Assembly (NCBI RefSeq): GCF_008704535.1
Contig: NZ_CP023701.1
Location: forward strand, 5,374,001 to 5,438,000
Direction of reading: 5' to 3'
Source of the DNA: Streptomyces subrutilus
GTDB taxonomy: Bacteria > Actinomycetota > Actinomycetes > Streptomycetales > Streptomycetaceae
DNA length: 64,000 nt
The first letter of the stretch is position 1, and every line of letters starts with the position of its first letter. This document shows, piece by piece, positions 8,801 to 16,621 of the stretch. The translations under genes were made by a program, and so were the position numbers. The notes beneath the pieces were generated by a model, which did not search any database, was not told the origin of the DNA, and was given only the letters and a program-made list of their open reading frames with translations.

Positions 8801-8936
8801 GCTGCTGGTGCCGACCCTCTACACGATGGTCGAGCTCCGCAAGGAGCGCCGCCGGGACCGGAAGGGGGCCCGCCGCACGGCGGTCCCGGCTCCGCAGGCC
8901 GCTCCGCAGGACGAGGGCGAGCCGGCGAAGGTCTGA
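5802..8936 (+). CDS. RND-superfamily (AcrB-like, HAE-type) efflux permease
   Basis: The product is 1044 aa from ATG 5802 (MSWLSRFSLAQRALIGL); the open frame reaches 5703, but AGAGAGATC sits correctly ahead of 5802. Two six-helix halves each carry a large extracytoplasmic loop. The first half holds the proton-relay pair D401-D402 in GRVVDDSIVVLENIKRH, typical of HAE-type RND pumps. The second half ends with DLVNQYRTQGM and GGRHRLRPILMTAL motifs. The basic tail is cytoplasmic. No membrane-fusion or outer-membrane partner is adjacent, as usual in Gram-positives. The exported substrate is unknown. It lies downstream of an orphan response regulator and is followed by a strong terminator. Confidence 0.94.
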   Translation: MSWLSRFSLAQRALIGLVSLVALLFGAIAIPQLKQQLLPSIELPMVSVLAPYQGASPDVVEKQVVEPIEAMLKGVDGITGITSTASEGNALVMATFDYGDSGTKQLVADVQQAVNRARVRLPAAVEPQVVAGSTDDIPTVILAVTSDKDQQALADQLEGSVVPVLSDIDGVAQVTVDGVQDLQVAITPDNARLAAAGLSGATLAQGLQAGGATVPAGSFDEAGKNRTVRVGNGYTSLAQVEDLRLSPGPGKPAVRLGDVATVKQEAAKAVSITRTNGKPSLALVLTMDKDGSAVAISDAVKDKLPQLRSVLGAGADLTVVSDQGPAVAKSISSLTTEGLLGLVFAVIVILVFLGSLRSTLVTAVSIPLSVVLALIVLWTRDLSLNMLTLGALTIAIGRVVDDSIVVLENIKRHLGYGEEREAAILTAVREVAGAVTSSTLTTVAVFLPIGLVGGMVGELFGSFSLTVTAALLASLIVSLTVVPVLSYWFLRAPAGVTADDAASAAEARREAEEKESRSRLQQFYVRVLGFATRRRLTSVGIAVVVLVATFGMTPLLKTNFFDQGEQDVLTVKQELPPGTSLGASDEASRKVEKVLASVEGVKSYQVTVGSSGFMAAFGGGTGSNQASYQVSLKDSGDADSVKKAIEKGLKGLDGIGDTRLAAGGGFGSQNLSVVVKAGDAATLAKAAEQVRAAVAGLDDVTDVQSDLSQSVPRISVTATPKAAAAGLDQAALGAIVAQAVRGTPAGKAVLDDTERDIVIKSAQPATTLAELQALPVGPAKLGDLAEVKEVPGPVAMTRIDGARAATITAKPVGDNTGAVGTALQTKLKALDLPDGATATVGGVAEDQDDAFASLGLAMLAAIAIVFMLLVATFRSLVQPLILLVSIPFAATGALGLLIVTGTPMGVPAMIGMLMLIGIVVTNAIVLIDLVNQYRTQGMGVVEAVVEGGRHRLRPILMTALATIFALLPMALGVTGSGGFISQPLAVVVIGGLVSSTLLTLLLVPTLYTMVELRKERRRDRKGARRTAVPAPQAAPQDEGEPAKV

Positions 8937-8945
8937 CGCACGCGC

Positions 8946-8979
8946 CGAAGGGGCGCCCCCGGACGGGGGCGCCCCTTCG
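8946..8979. terminator. Strong bidirectional terminator between RND gene and nadA
   Basis: Perfect 15-bp arms (8946-8960 and 8965-8979) enclose a 4-nt loop (GGAC), with CTTCG flanks. It starts 9 bp after the RND stop and serves the convergent nadA end as well. Confidence 0.85.
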
Positions 8980-9018
8980 TGGTGCGTGGGGCGGCCGGCA
9001 CCCGGCGCGCGCGTCCCG

Positions 9019-10197
9019 CTAGGGGAGGGCCAGCATCCGCTCCAGCGCGAGCTTCGCGAAGCTCTCGGTCTCCTTGTCGACCTGGATCCGGTTGACGAGG
9101 TTGCCCTCGGCCAGGGACTCCAGGGTCCACACCAGGTGGGGGAGGTCGATGCGGTTCATCGTCGAGCAGAAGCAGACCGTCTTGTCGAGGAAGACGACCT
9201 CCTTGTCCTCGGCGGCGAATCGATTCGCCAGCCGCCGGACCAGGTTCAGCTCGGTGCCGATCGCCCACTTGGACCCGGCCGGCGCCGCCTCCAGCGCCTT
9301 GATGATGTACTCCGTCGAGCCGACGTGGTCCGCGGCCGCCACGACCTCGTGCTTGCACTCCGGGTGGACCAGGACGTTCACGCCGGGTATGCGGGCGCGC
9401 ACGTCCTCGACCGACTCCACGGAGAACCGGCCGTGGACGGAGCAGTGGCCGCGCCACAGGATCATCCTGGCGTCGCGCAGCTGCTCGGCGGTCAGGCCGC
9501 CGCCCGGCTTGTGCGGGTTGTAGAGCACGCAGTCGTCCAGGGACATGCCCATGTCGCGGACGGCGGTGTTGCGGCCGAGGTGCTGGTCGGGGAGGAAGAG
9601 CACCTTCTCGCCCTGCTCGAAGGCCCACTCCAGGGCCTTCTTCGCGTTCGAGGACGTGCAGATCGTGCCGCCGTGCTTGCCGGTGAAGGCCTTGATGTCG
9701 GCCGAGGAGTTCATGTACGAGACGGGCACCGTGGCCCCGGCCACGCCCGCCTCCGTCAGCACGTCCCAGCACTCGGCGACCTGCTCGGCCGTGGCCATGT
9801 CGGCCATCGAGCAGCCCGCGGCCAGGTCCGGGAGGACCACCTTCTGGTCGTCCGAGGTCAGGATGTCCGCGGACTCGGCCATGAAGTGGACGCCGCAGAA
9901 GACGATGTACTCGGCGTCCGGCCGGGCGGCCGCGTCCTTGGCCAGCTTGAAGGAGTCACCGGTGACGTCGGCGAACTCGATGACCTCGTCGCGCTGGTAG
10001 TGGTGGCCGAGGATGAAGACCTTGTCCCCGAGCTTCTCCTTGGCCGCGCGGGCGCGCGCCACGAGGTTCGGGTCCGACGGCGACGGCAGGTCGCCCGGAC
10101 ACTCCACCCCGCGCTCGCTCTTGGGGTCGGCCTCACGGCCGAGCAGCAGCAGGGCGAGGGGCGTCGGCTGGACGTCCAGGGGCTGGGCGGTGGTCAC
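9019..10197 (-). CDS. nadA: Quinolinate synthase NadA
   Basis: The product is 392 aa from the GTG at 10197. A GTG at 10206 is in frame, but the ribosome site AAAGAAAGG (10207-10215) abuts it and is well spaced only for 10197. The enzyme condenses iminoaspartate with dihydroxyacetone phosphate to quinolinate for NAD synthesis, using a [4Fe-4S] cluster. The HHYQRDEV motif and three cluster-type Cys regions (VFCGVHFMAES, HPECKHEV, TVCFCSTMNRI) are present. nadB and nadC are not in this window. The divergent neighbour erpA encodes an Fe-S cluster carrier, which fits NadA's cofactor need. Confidence 0.96.
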   Translation of the reverse strand: MTTAQPLDVQPTPLALLLLGREADPKSERGVECPGDLPSPSDPNLVARARAAKEKLGDKVFILGHHYQRDEVIEFADVTGDSFKLAKDAAARPDAEYIVFCGVHFMAESADILTSDDQKVVLPDLAAGCSMADMATAEQVAECWDVLTEAGVAGATVPVSYMNSSADIKAFTGKHGGTICTSSNAKKALEWAFEQGEKVLFLPDQHLGRNTAVRDMGMSLDDCVLYNPHKPGGGLTAEQLRDARMILWRGHCSVHGRFSVESVEDVRARIPGVNVLVHPECKHEVVAAADHVGSTEYIIKALEAAPAGSKWAIGTELNLVRRLANRFAAEDKEVVFLDKTVCFCSTMNRIDLPHLVWTLESLAEGNLVNRIQVDKETESFAKLALERMLALP

Positions 10198-10265
10198 GAC
10201 ACGCACCCTTTCTTTTCTGCGACAAGGGACTTCTGGAGGTACCGCTGCGACTTCTCGTCTATTTG

Positions 10266-10295
10266 ACGCTATCTATCATAACCTCTTCACGTCAG
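10266..10295 (-). promoter_or_regulatory. Probable nadA promoter
   Basis: On the minus strand CTGACG (10290-10295) is followed by 18 nt and TAGCGT (10266-10271), about 70 bp before the nadA start. The region is an AT-rich island and carries the TTGACG direct repeats at 10263 and 10297, which could be operator half-sites. Confidence 0.45.
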
Positions 10296-10500
10296 TTTGA
10301 CGATGCCGTTCGTGTCGATGTGACGAATGAGGGCCCCCCTCCACGGAGCCCCCTCCCGCGCCCGGTGTGCGAGCATGAATGTCTGAAACAAGCGTCGGGT
10401 CCCGGAATGAAACCGCGGTCCCGCTCGTTGCCACCGATGGCAAGAGTCCGACGTTTCCCTGCCTGAGGCGGGGAGCCGCCCACTTCGGGAGTGAATGCAG

Positions 10501-10857
10501 ATGTCCGTACAGGACGACAAGACCACCGTGAGCGACGGCATCCTCCTGTCCGACGCCGCCGCCGAAAAGGTCAGGACCCTGCTGGAGCAGGAAGGCCGCG
10601 AAGACCTGGCGCTGCGCGTCGCCGTCCAGCCCGGCGGCTGCTCCGGCCTGCGCTACCAGCTCTTCTTCGACGAGCGCTCGCTCGACGGCGACGTGGTCAA
10701 GGACTTCGACGGGGTGAAGGTCGTCACCGACCGGATGAGCTCCCCGTACCTGCACGGTGCCTCCATCGACTTCGTCGACACCATCGAGAAGCAGGGCTTC
10801 ACGATCGACAACCCCAACGCCACGGGCTCCTGCGCCTGCGGCGACTCGTTCAGCTAG
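10501..10857 (+). CDS. erpA: A-type iron-sulfur cluster insertion protein (ErpA/IscA/HesB)
   Basis: The product is 118 aa from ATG 10501. CGGGAG (10486-10491) is 9 nt upstream and excludes the ATG at 10495, which would be only 3 nt away. The three cluster-binding Cys of A-type carriers are present: C47 in GGCSGLRY, and C111 and C113 in SCACGDSF. Such proteins pass [2Fe-2S]/[4Fe-4S] clusters to apo-enzymes. Position beside nadA, a [4Fe-4S] enzyme, suggests one client. The 303-bp gap between the genes holds both promoters and repeated TGACG elements. A very strong hairpin follows the stop. Confidence 0.94.
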   Translation: MSVQDDKTTVSDGILLSDAAAEKVRTLLEQEGREDLALRVAVQPGGCSGLRYQLFFDERSLDGDVVKDFDGVKVVTDRMSSPYLHGASIDFVDTIEKQGFTIDNPNATGSCACGDSFS

Positions 10858-10876
10858 GCCTGGACGACCCCGCTCC

Positions 10877-10927
10877 GCGGCGAGGGCCCGCCACCGGTCG
10901 CACCGACCGGTGGCGGGCCCTCGCCGC
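10877..10927. terminator. 24-bp perfect-stem bidirectional terminator
   Basis: Arms 10877-10900 and 10904-10927 are perfectly complementary with a 3-nt loop (CAC). It separates erpA from the convergent gene ending at 10961. This is one of the longest stems in the window. Confidence 0.85.
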
Positions 10928-10960
10928 GTTCCGCCCCGCACCCGGCGGGCACGCGCCGTC

Positions 10961-12415
10961 CTACCGGCGCTGGAGCGGCTTGCCCGTCGTCGCGTCCACC
11001 ACCGCGCGGTCGCCCAGCGGCCGGCCCAGCGTCGTCGTCAGGGACATCTCCTGCGCGAGCATGATGCACGCCTGGCCCGGCTGGTTCGGCGTGTCCGTGA
11101 TCTTCACCAGCACCGGGCCGTCCTGCTCCCGCGCCTCCACCGCGTACGTGCTGCACGGGCTGCCCCAGAAGGTCACCGTCAGCTTCCGGTCGGCCTCCGT
11201 GTACGCGAACCCGGGCACCGTCCGGCCGTCCCCCGGAGCGGGGGAGGCCGGCTCGGCCGCCGCCGGCTCCGTCACCGTCCGGCCCGCGCCGCCGTCCCGG
11301 CCGGCCACCGCGAAGAGCCAGGCCGGGACCAGGCCCCGCGCACCGTCCACCGTCCCCGGGGCCAGCCCGAACACCGCGCCCGTGACCGTCTCCGTCCGCG
11401 GCGGCTTCATCGGCCGCGGGTCCGGGTTGCACGGCACCGGCCCCGGGCCGCCCGCCGCCGCGTCCGGCTCCAGCGGGACCGACGTCGCGCAGCCGCTCGG
11501 AGCCGGGGTCCCGCCGCCCGCGCCGCCCGAGCGCGCGTTCAACCGGGCCAGCGCCTCCACGGCGCCCGTCACCGGCCGCTCGGCGGCCCGCACCGGCACC
11601 CGGAGCTCACCGCCGGCCGCCACCACCGCGCCGTCCGCACCCACGCTCACCCGCGTGGACCAGCCCTGCGTGGGCAGACCGCCGACCACCGGGTCCACCG
11701 TCACCACCCGGACCGCCCCCTCGGTGAGCCGGGCGTCCGCCTTCGCCCCCGCCAGGCCCGCTGCGGCCAGCACCGGAGCCGCGGCCGCCCGGGCGGCCTC
11801 CTCGGAGACCGGCGTGCCCGGACCCGCGTCCGCGCCGCCACCCGCCCCGGGGAGCGTCGCGGGCCCGCAGGTGTCCTTGCCGCGCACGCAGGAGTCGCCC
11901 GCGCCGCTGCCGGTGCCGTCACCGGGCGGCCGGCCCTGGAAACGGCTGAAGTTCCACGTCCCGGGGGCCTTGTAGGCCACCGTCAGCCGGGGCCCCGACC
12001 CGTCGGCCGCCTCCCCGGCCAGCCAGCTCTCGCCCGACAGCCGCGGGGTCCCCGGGACACCCAGCGCCGCCGCCAGCCGGGCCACCTCCGCCGAGGCCAC
12101 CTCGCCGGACGCGGTGAACGCGGGCGCGCTCGCCGGCGCCTCCGGCAGCTTCACGTCGGCCCGGTAGACCACCCCGCCGCCGGACGGGTCCGGCTCACCG
12201 GGTGCGATGCCGGGGGCCGGGGGGGTGCCGGCCGCGCGCGGGGCGGAGGCCGCGCTGTCACCCGTACGGCCGCCCGGGCCGCCGTCCCCGTGGGCGGTGG
12301 ACGCCCAGTACGCCGTACCGCCGCCCGCGAGCAGCACGGCCGCCGCGATCGAGCCGACGGCCCAGGCCGGCCGCCGTCGTGTGCCGCGTGATGTGTCGGG
12401 TCGTTCGCTGGTCAC
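10961..12415 (-). CDS. Membrane-anchored extracytoplasmic protein, function unknown
   Basis: The product is 484 aa from GTG 12415, with AAGGAG 7 nt upstream. A short basic cytoplasmic stretch (TRRRPAW) precedes one transmembrane helix (AVGSIAAAVLLAGGGTAYW, about residues 19-37). A long Gly/Pro/Ala-rich exported part follows. It holds Cys residues in pairs (DSCVRGKDTCG, SGCATS, VPCNPD, SPCSTY, QACIML) that may form disulfides outside the cell. No enzyme motif is recognisable. Similar proteins are annotated only as membrane or hypothetical proteins in Streptomyces. It lies downstream of the small gene at 12523-12762. Confidence 0.7.
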   Translation of the reverse strand: MTSERPDTSRGTRRRPAWAVGSIAAAVLLAGGGTAYWASTAHGDGGPGGRTGDSAASAPRAAGTPPAPGIAPGEPDPSGGGVVYRADVKLPEAPASAPAFTASGEVASAEVARLAAALGVPGTPRLSGESWLAGEAADGSGPRLTVAYKAPGTWNFSRFQGRPPGDGTGSGAGDSCVRGKDTCGPATLPGAGGGADAGPGTPVSEEAARAAAAPVLAAAGLAGAKADARLTEGAVRVVTVDPVVGGLPTQGWSTRVSVGADGAVVAAGGELRVPVRAAERPVTGAVEALARLNARSGGAGGGTPAPSGCATSVPLEPDAAAGGPGPVPCNPDPRPMKPPRTETVTGAVFGLAPGTVDGARGLVPAWLFAVAGRDGGAGRTVTEPAAAEPASPAPGDGRTVPGFAYTEADRKLTVTFWGSPCSTYAVEAREQDGPVLVKITDTPNQPGQACIMLAQEMSLTTTLGRPLGDRAVVDATTGKPLQRR

Positions 12416-12433
12416 CGCATCGCTCCTTCACCC

Positions 12434-12464
12434 GTTCCGTCGTCCGGTGCGGATGGGACGGAAC
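12434..12464. repeat. 8-bp inverted repeat upstream of the membrane-anchored protein gene
   Basis: GTTCCGTC (12434-12441) and GACGGAAC (12457-12464), 15 nt apart, lie just upstream of the gene starting at 12415. This may be a hairpin or operator. Confidence 0.35.
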
Positions 12465-12522
12465 AGACGCGCAACCGGTTCCCCGGACCTCCGCGCCCCC
12501 CTGCCGGGCCGTGCCCGCGGGC

Positions 12523-12762
12523 CTACTGGTCCCCGTACGCGGCCGTCGCCGCGATCAGCCGGGCCGAGGCCTGCGGGACGCGGATCCCGTGGATCTGCGA
12601 GGGCGCCACCCGATCCGGACGCGGCCCCGCCGCAACCGCCCAGTGCGGCGCCATCCGGGCGCAGTCGCCCAGCAGACGGCTGAGACCCGGCTGCCGGGCG
12701 CCTTCCGCGCCGCGCGCCTCGGGGGTGTACTCGCTGTAGCCGAAACCGTCGGTGTAGGTCAT
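12523..12762 (-). CDS. Small hypothetical protein
   Basis: The product is 79 aa from ATG 12762 (MTYTDGFGYSEYTPEARGAEG). A GTG at 12789 would add nine residues, and neither start has a clear ribosome site. The N-terminus is Tyr/Gly-rich and the C-terminus ends PQASARLIAATAAYGDQ. There is no membrane segment or known motif. Codon bias agrees with a real gene. It is divergent from the PfkB-family kinase gene. Confidence 0.5.
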   Translation of the reverse strand: MTYTDGFGYSEYTPEARGAEGARQPGLSRLLGDCARMAPHWAVAAGPRPDRVAPSQIHGIRVPQASARLIAATAAYGDQ

Positions 12763-12809
12763 GCCGGAACCGTAGGCACGGCGGCTCACGGTAAGAAAGA
12801 CCTACTACG

Positions 12810-12854
12810 GGGTAGTTTCTGCCGGTCGGCTCAGCCGCCCCGACCGGGTAGTTT
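12810..12854. repeat. Direct repeats GGGTAGTTT in a divergent promoter region
   Basis: GGGTAGTTT occurs at 12810-12818 and 12846-12854, 36 bp apart, between the small hypothetical gene and the sugar kinase gene. The first copy also forms CTAC/GTAG dyads with upstream bases. It is a candidate operator pair. Confidence 0.35.
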
Positions 12855-12894
12855 TGACTGTCCCCTTGCCGTCCTCCGCAGGAGCGTCCACGCC

Positions 12895-13869
12895 GTGCGC
12901 ATCGCAGTCACCGGCTCCATCGCCACCGACCACCTCATGACCTTCCCCGGCCGTTTCGCCGACCAGCTGGTCGCGGACCAGCTGCACACGGTCTCCCTCT
13001 CCTTCCTCGTCGACAACCTCGACGTCCGACGGGGCGGCGTAGGCCCGAACATCTGCTTCGGCATGGGACAGCTGGGCACCCGCCCGGTCCTCGTCGGCGC
13101 GGCCGGCTACGACTTCGACGAGTACCGGGCCTGGCTCGACCGGCACGGCGTCGACACCGAGTCCGTCCGGATCTCCGAGGTCCTGCACACCGCGCGCTTC
13201 GTCTGCACCACGGACGTCGACCACAACCAGATCGGCTCCTTCTACACGGGCGCGATGAGCGAGGCCCGCCTGATCGAGCTCAAGGCCGTCGCCGACCGCG
13301 TGGGCGGGCTCGACCTCGTCCTGATCGGCGCGGACGACCCCGAGGCGATGCTGCGCCACACGGAGGAGTGCCGGACCCGGGGCATCCCGTTCGCCGCCGA
13401 CTTCTCGCAGCAGATCGCCCGCATGGACGGCGACAACATCCGCACCCTGATGGAGGGCGCGACCTACCTCTTCTCCAACGAGTACGAGAAGGGCCTCATC
13501 GAGTCGAAGTCCGGCTGGACCGACGCCGAGATCCTGGCCAAGGTCGGCACCCGCGTCACCACCCTCGGCTCGAACGGCGTGCGCATCGACCGGGCCGGCG
13601 AGGCCCCGATCGTGGTCGGCTGCCCCGAGGAGAACGCGAAGGTCGACCCGACGGGCGTCGGCGACGCCTTCCGCGCCGGGTTCCTGACCGGCCTCGGCTG
13701 GGGCGTCGGCCTGGAGCGGGCGGCGCAGGTCGGCTGCATGCTGGCCACGCTGGTCATCGAGACCCTCGGCACCCAGGAGTACACGCTGGCCCGGGCCCAC
13801 TTCATGGAGCGGTTCACCAAGGCGTACGGCGACGAGGCCGCCGCCGAGGTCCGGTCCCACCTGGCCTGA
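12895..13869 (+). CDS. PfkB/ribokinase-family carbohydrate (or nucleoside) kinase
   Basis: The product is 324 aa from GTG 12895, with GGAG 14 nt upstream. The open frame reaches back to 12202 but has no evidence before this start. N-terminal VTGSIATDHLMTF and RRGGVGPN match the sugar-binding lid region. The C-terminal signature VDPTGVGDAFRAGF (residues 250-263) carries the catalytic base D257 and the anion hole. This subgroup resembles adenosine-kinase-like actinobacterial members; the real substrate is not determinable. A 13-bp terminator separates it from the convergent desulfurase gene. Confidence 0.88.
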   Translation: MRIAVTGSIATDHLMTFPGRFADQLVADQLHTVSLSFLVDNLDVRRGGVGPNICFGMGQLGTRPVLVGAAGYDFDEYRAWLDRHGVDTESVRISEVLHTARFVCTTDVDHNQIGSFYTGAMSEARLIELKAVADRVGGLDLVLIGADDPEAMLRHTEECRTRGIPFAADFSQQIARMDGDNIRTLMEGATYLFSNEYEKGLIESKSGWTDAEILAKVGTRVTTLGSNGVRIDRAGEAPIVVGCPEENAKVDPTGVGDAFRAGFLTGLGWGVGLERAAQVGCMLATLVIETLGTQEYTLARAHFMERFTKAYGDEAAAEVRSHLA

Positions 13870-13884
13870 CCCCGCCGCGCACGC

Positions 13885-13918
13885 CGGCCCGGCCGGGCCC
13901 CCGCGCCCGGCCGGGCCG
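13885..13918. terminator. Bidirectional terminator
   Basis: 13-bp arms (13885-13897 and 13906-13918) surround 8 nt, in the 60-bp gap between convergent genes. Confidence 0.8.
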
Positions 13919-13929
13919 TGCCGCACCCG

Positions 13930-15315
13930 TCAGCGGACGCGGCGGACCGTGTAGGCCGTGCCGGCCGGCCGGGGCGACTCGCCCACGTAGGCGTGGCCCC
14001 GCATCGCGCACCACGCCGGGATGTCCAGCCGGGCCACCTCGTCGTCCGACAGCACGGTCACCGTGCCCCCGACCGGGACGGTGCCGATGGCCCGGGCCAG
14101 CTCGATCACCGGCTGGGGGCAGCGCAGCCCGAGCGCGTCCAGCTCCACGGAGTCCGCCACCGGCTCCGCCGGGACCGCCGGGGGCCCGCTCACGCCGAGC
14201 CGCTCCCGTACGCCGGCCACCGCACCCGGCAGCACCTCCAGGAACCCGTTGACCTCCTCCGCCGTGGTCCCGGGCGGCAGCGACACCCGCACGTTCCCCT
14301 CCGACAGCACTCCCATGGCCCGCAGCACGTGACTGGGGGTCAGCGTCGAGCTGGTGCACGAGGAGCCCGAGGAGACCGAGAAGCCGGCCCGGTCCAGCTC
14401 GTGCAGCAGGCTCTCGCCGTCGACGTACAGGCAGGAGAAGGTGACCAGGTGGGGAAGCCGGCGGTCCGCGTCGCCGACCACCTCCACATCGGGCATCAGC
14501 CGGACCACCCGCCGGCGGATCCGGTCCACCAGCACCCGCAGCCGGGCCGCCTCCGCCTCCGCCCCGGCCCGCACCGCCCGCAGCGAAGCCGCCGCCGCCA
14601 CGATCGCCGGGAGGTTCGCGAAGCCGGGGGAGCGGCCCGACTCCCTCTCGTCCGCAGGGTGTTGCGGGGCGAACCGGACCCCCTTGCGCACCGCCAGCAG
14701 CCCCACCCCCGGCGGCCCTCCCCACTTGTGCGCGCTCGCGGTGAGCACGGACCAGCCGCCCTCCACCGGCCCCCAGCCCAGCGACTGCGCCGCGTCCACC
14801 AGCAGCGGCACCCCGGCCTCCGCGCAGACCCCGGCCACCTCCGCCACCGGCTGGACGGTGCCCACCTCGTGGTTGGCCGACTGCAGGCAGGCCAGCGCGG
14901 TGCCCTCGGCCAGGGCCGCGCGGTAGCCGGCCGCCGACACCGCGCCCAGCCGGTCCACCGCGACCTCCACGACCGAGCCCCCGGCGGCCGCGTGCGCCGC
15001 CGCCGCATGGAGTACAGAACTGTGTTCGACCGCCGACACGACCAGACGGCTCCCCGCGCGCCGGCGTCCGGCCAGGACCCCCGCGACACCCGTGTGAACC
15101 GCGTGCGTCCCCGAAGGAGTGAACACGAGCTCGTCGGGCCGGCACCCCACGGCCTCCGCCGCCGCCTCCCGCGCCGCGTCCAGCAGCAGCCGGGCCCGCC
15201 GGCCCTCCCGGTACAGCCGGGCCGGATCGGCCCAGCCCTCGTCCAGGGAGGCCTGCAACGCCTGCCGGGCCACGGGGTGCAGGGGGGCGGCGGACGCGGT
15301 GTCGAAGTACGGCAT
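13930..15315 (-). CDS. Cysteine desulfurase-TusA fusion protein
   Basis: The product is 461 aa from ATG 15315. Residues 1-375 are a NifS/IscS-type class V PLP enzyme: D174 (LLVDAAQS) contacts the pyridine nitrogen, K197 (TASAHKWGG) is the PLP lysine, and C320 (SSGSSCTSS) lies on the active-site loop that takes sulfur from cysteine. Residues 385-461 are a TusA/SirA-type carrier with its persulfide Cys C399 in LGLRCPQPVIEL. A donor and acceptor in one chain suggests internal persulfide transfer. The end product (thiolated tRNA, cofactor or other) is unknown. It is divergent from ctaC. Confidence 0.92.
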   Translation of the reverse strand: MPYFDTASAAPLHPVARQALQASLDEGWADPARLYREGRRARLLLDAAREAAAEAVGCRPDELVFTPSGTHAVHTGVAGVLAGRRRAGSRLVVSAVEHSSVLHAAAAHAAAGGSVVEVAVDRLGAVSAAGYRAALAEGTALACLQSANHEVGTVQPVAEVAGVCAEAGVPLLVDAAQSLGWGPVEGGWSVLTASAHKWGGPPGVGLLAVRKGVRFAPQHPADERESGRSPGFANLPAIVAAAASLRAVRAGAEAEAARLRVLVDRIRRRVVRLMPDVEVVGDADRRLPHLVTFSCLYVDGESLLHELDRAGFSVSSGSSCTSSTLTPSHVLRAMGVLSEGNVRVSLPPGTTAEEVNGFLEVLPGAVAGVRERLGVSGPPAVPAEPVADSVELDALGLRCPQPVIELARAIGTVPVGGTVTVLSDDEVARLDIPAWCAMRGHAYVGESPRPAGTAYTVRRVR

Positions 15316-15489
15316 CCGGCCACGCTAGCCGGAGGCTCCCGGGGGCCGGGGTCAGGGGCCGTCAGTTGTCTTCCGGAGCCGGGCGTTCAGGGCCATTCGC
15401 GCCGTCCCCCGGACGGCGGAACCACCCCTTCGGGGTCAGTAGCGGCGCGTTGGGCACCCTCCCCGCGCGACCCCAAATAGCGTCCAGTA

Positions 15490-15518
15490 GGGTTTGGTCC
15501 GCATAAACATCCAAACCC
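15490..15518. repeat. 8-bp inverted repeat upstream of ctaC
   Basis: GGGTTTGG (15490-15497) and CCAAACCC (15511-15518), 13 nt apart and about 80 bp before the ctaC start. It is AT-richer than its surroundings and may be an operator or part of the ctaC promoter or leader. Confidence 0.4.
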
Positions 15519-15598
15519 CTGCCTGCGTCAGGGCCGGCGACCGACCCGAACACGGCCGCGGCCGGCCGCGCGGGCCGAGACTCTCGGGAAGGCGCTAC

Positions 15599-16621
15599 GT
15601 GAGTCCCTACGGCTCCGACCGCTCGCCGCGGCGCCCGATGCGGCGGAAGCTGCTGCAGGCGCTGACTGCGGGCGTGGTCCTGGCGACCGCCACTGGTTGC
15701 TCGTATACATGGAAAGACTTCCCCCGCCTCGGAATGCCGACTCCGGTGACCGAGGAGGCTCCGCGCATCCTCTCCCTGTGGCAGGGATCCTGGGCGGCCG
15801 CGCTCATCACGGGCATCCTGGTGTGGGGCCTGATCATGTGGAGCGTCATCTTCCACCGGCGTAGCCGGACGAAGATCGAGGTCCCCGCGCAGACCCGGTA
15901 CAACATGCCCATCGAGGCGCTGTACACCGTGGTCCCCCTCATCATCGTCTCCGTGCTCTTCTACTTCACGGCGCGCGACGAGTCGAAGCTGCTCTCCCTC
16001 TCCGCCAAGCCGGCCCACACGATCAACGTGGTCGGCTTCCAGTGGAGCTGGGGCTTCAACTACGTCGAGGACGTCGACGGCGACGCGGCCACCCCCAAGG
16101 CGCGGGAGCTGCCCCAGCGGCCCGGCGCGGAGGAGTCCGCCGCGCGGACGACGACGGTCCCCAAGGAGCTCGACTCCATCCCGGACCGCTTCACCAAGGA
16201 CTTCCCGGCCGGCGCCGAGGGCGTCTACGAGAAGGGCGTCCCCGGCGACCGCAACCCGCAGACGGGGAACCCGGGGCCGACCCTCTTCCTGCCCAAGGGC
16301 GAGAAGGTCCGCTTCATCCTGTCGTCGAACGACGTCATCCACTCCTTCTGGGTGGTCCCGTTCCTGTTCAAGCAGGACGTCATCCCGGGCCACACCAACG
16401 TCTTCGAGGTCACTCCGACCCAAGAAGGCACCTTCATGGGCAAGTGTGCCGAGCTCTGCGGCGTCGACCACTCCCGCATGCTCTTCAACGTCAAGGTGGT
16501 TTCGCCCGAGAAGTACCGGGCGCACCTGAAGGAGCTCGCGGCGAAGGGGCAGACCGGTTTCCTCCCGGCCGGCATCAAGCAGACCGACCCGGCCCGGAAC
16601 GCGGAGACGAATAAACTGTGA
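15599..16621 (+). CDS. ctaC: Cytochrome c oxidase subunit II
   Basis: The product is 340 aa from GTG 15599, with GGGAAGG 7 nt upstream. It is an exported lipoprotein: basic N-terminus, hydrophobic stretch and lipobox ending at C34 (LATATGC). Two transmembrane helices follow (AALITGILVWGLIMW and ALYTVVPLIIVSVLFYF), then the extracytoplasmic cupredoxin domain. The dinuclear CuA motif CAELCGVDHSRM and the WSWGFNY electron-entry region are intact. An insertion of about 40 residues after the aromatic region is typical of actinobacteria. It accepts electrons from the QcrC di-haem cytochrome in the bcc-aa3 supercomplex. Its stop overlaps the ctaD start. Confidence 0.97.
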   Translation: MSPYGSDRSPRRPMRRKLLQALTAGVVLATATGCSYTWKDFPRLGMPTPVTEEAPRILSLWQGSWAAALITGILVWGLIMWSVIFHRRSRTKIEVPAQTRYNMPIEALYTVVPLIIVSVLFYFTARDESKLLSLSAKPAHTINVVGFQWSWGFNYVEDVDGDAATPKARELPQRPGAEESAARTTTVPKELDSIPDRFTKDFPAGAEGVYEKGVPGDRNPQTGNPGPTLFLPKGEKVRFILSSNDVIHSFWVVPFLFKQDVIPGHTNVFEVTPTQEGTFMGKCAELCGVDHSRMLFNVKVVSPEKYRAHLKELAAKGQTGFLPAGIKQTDPARNAETNKL

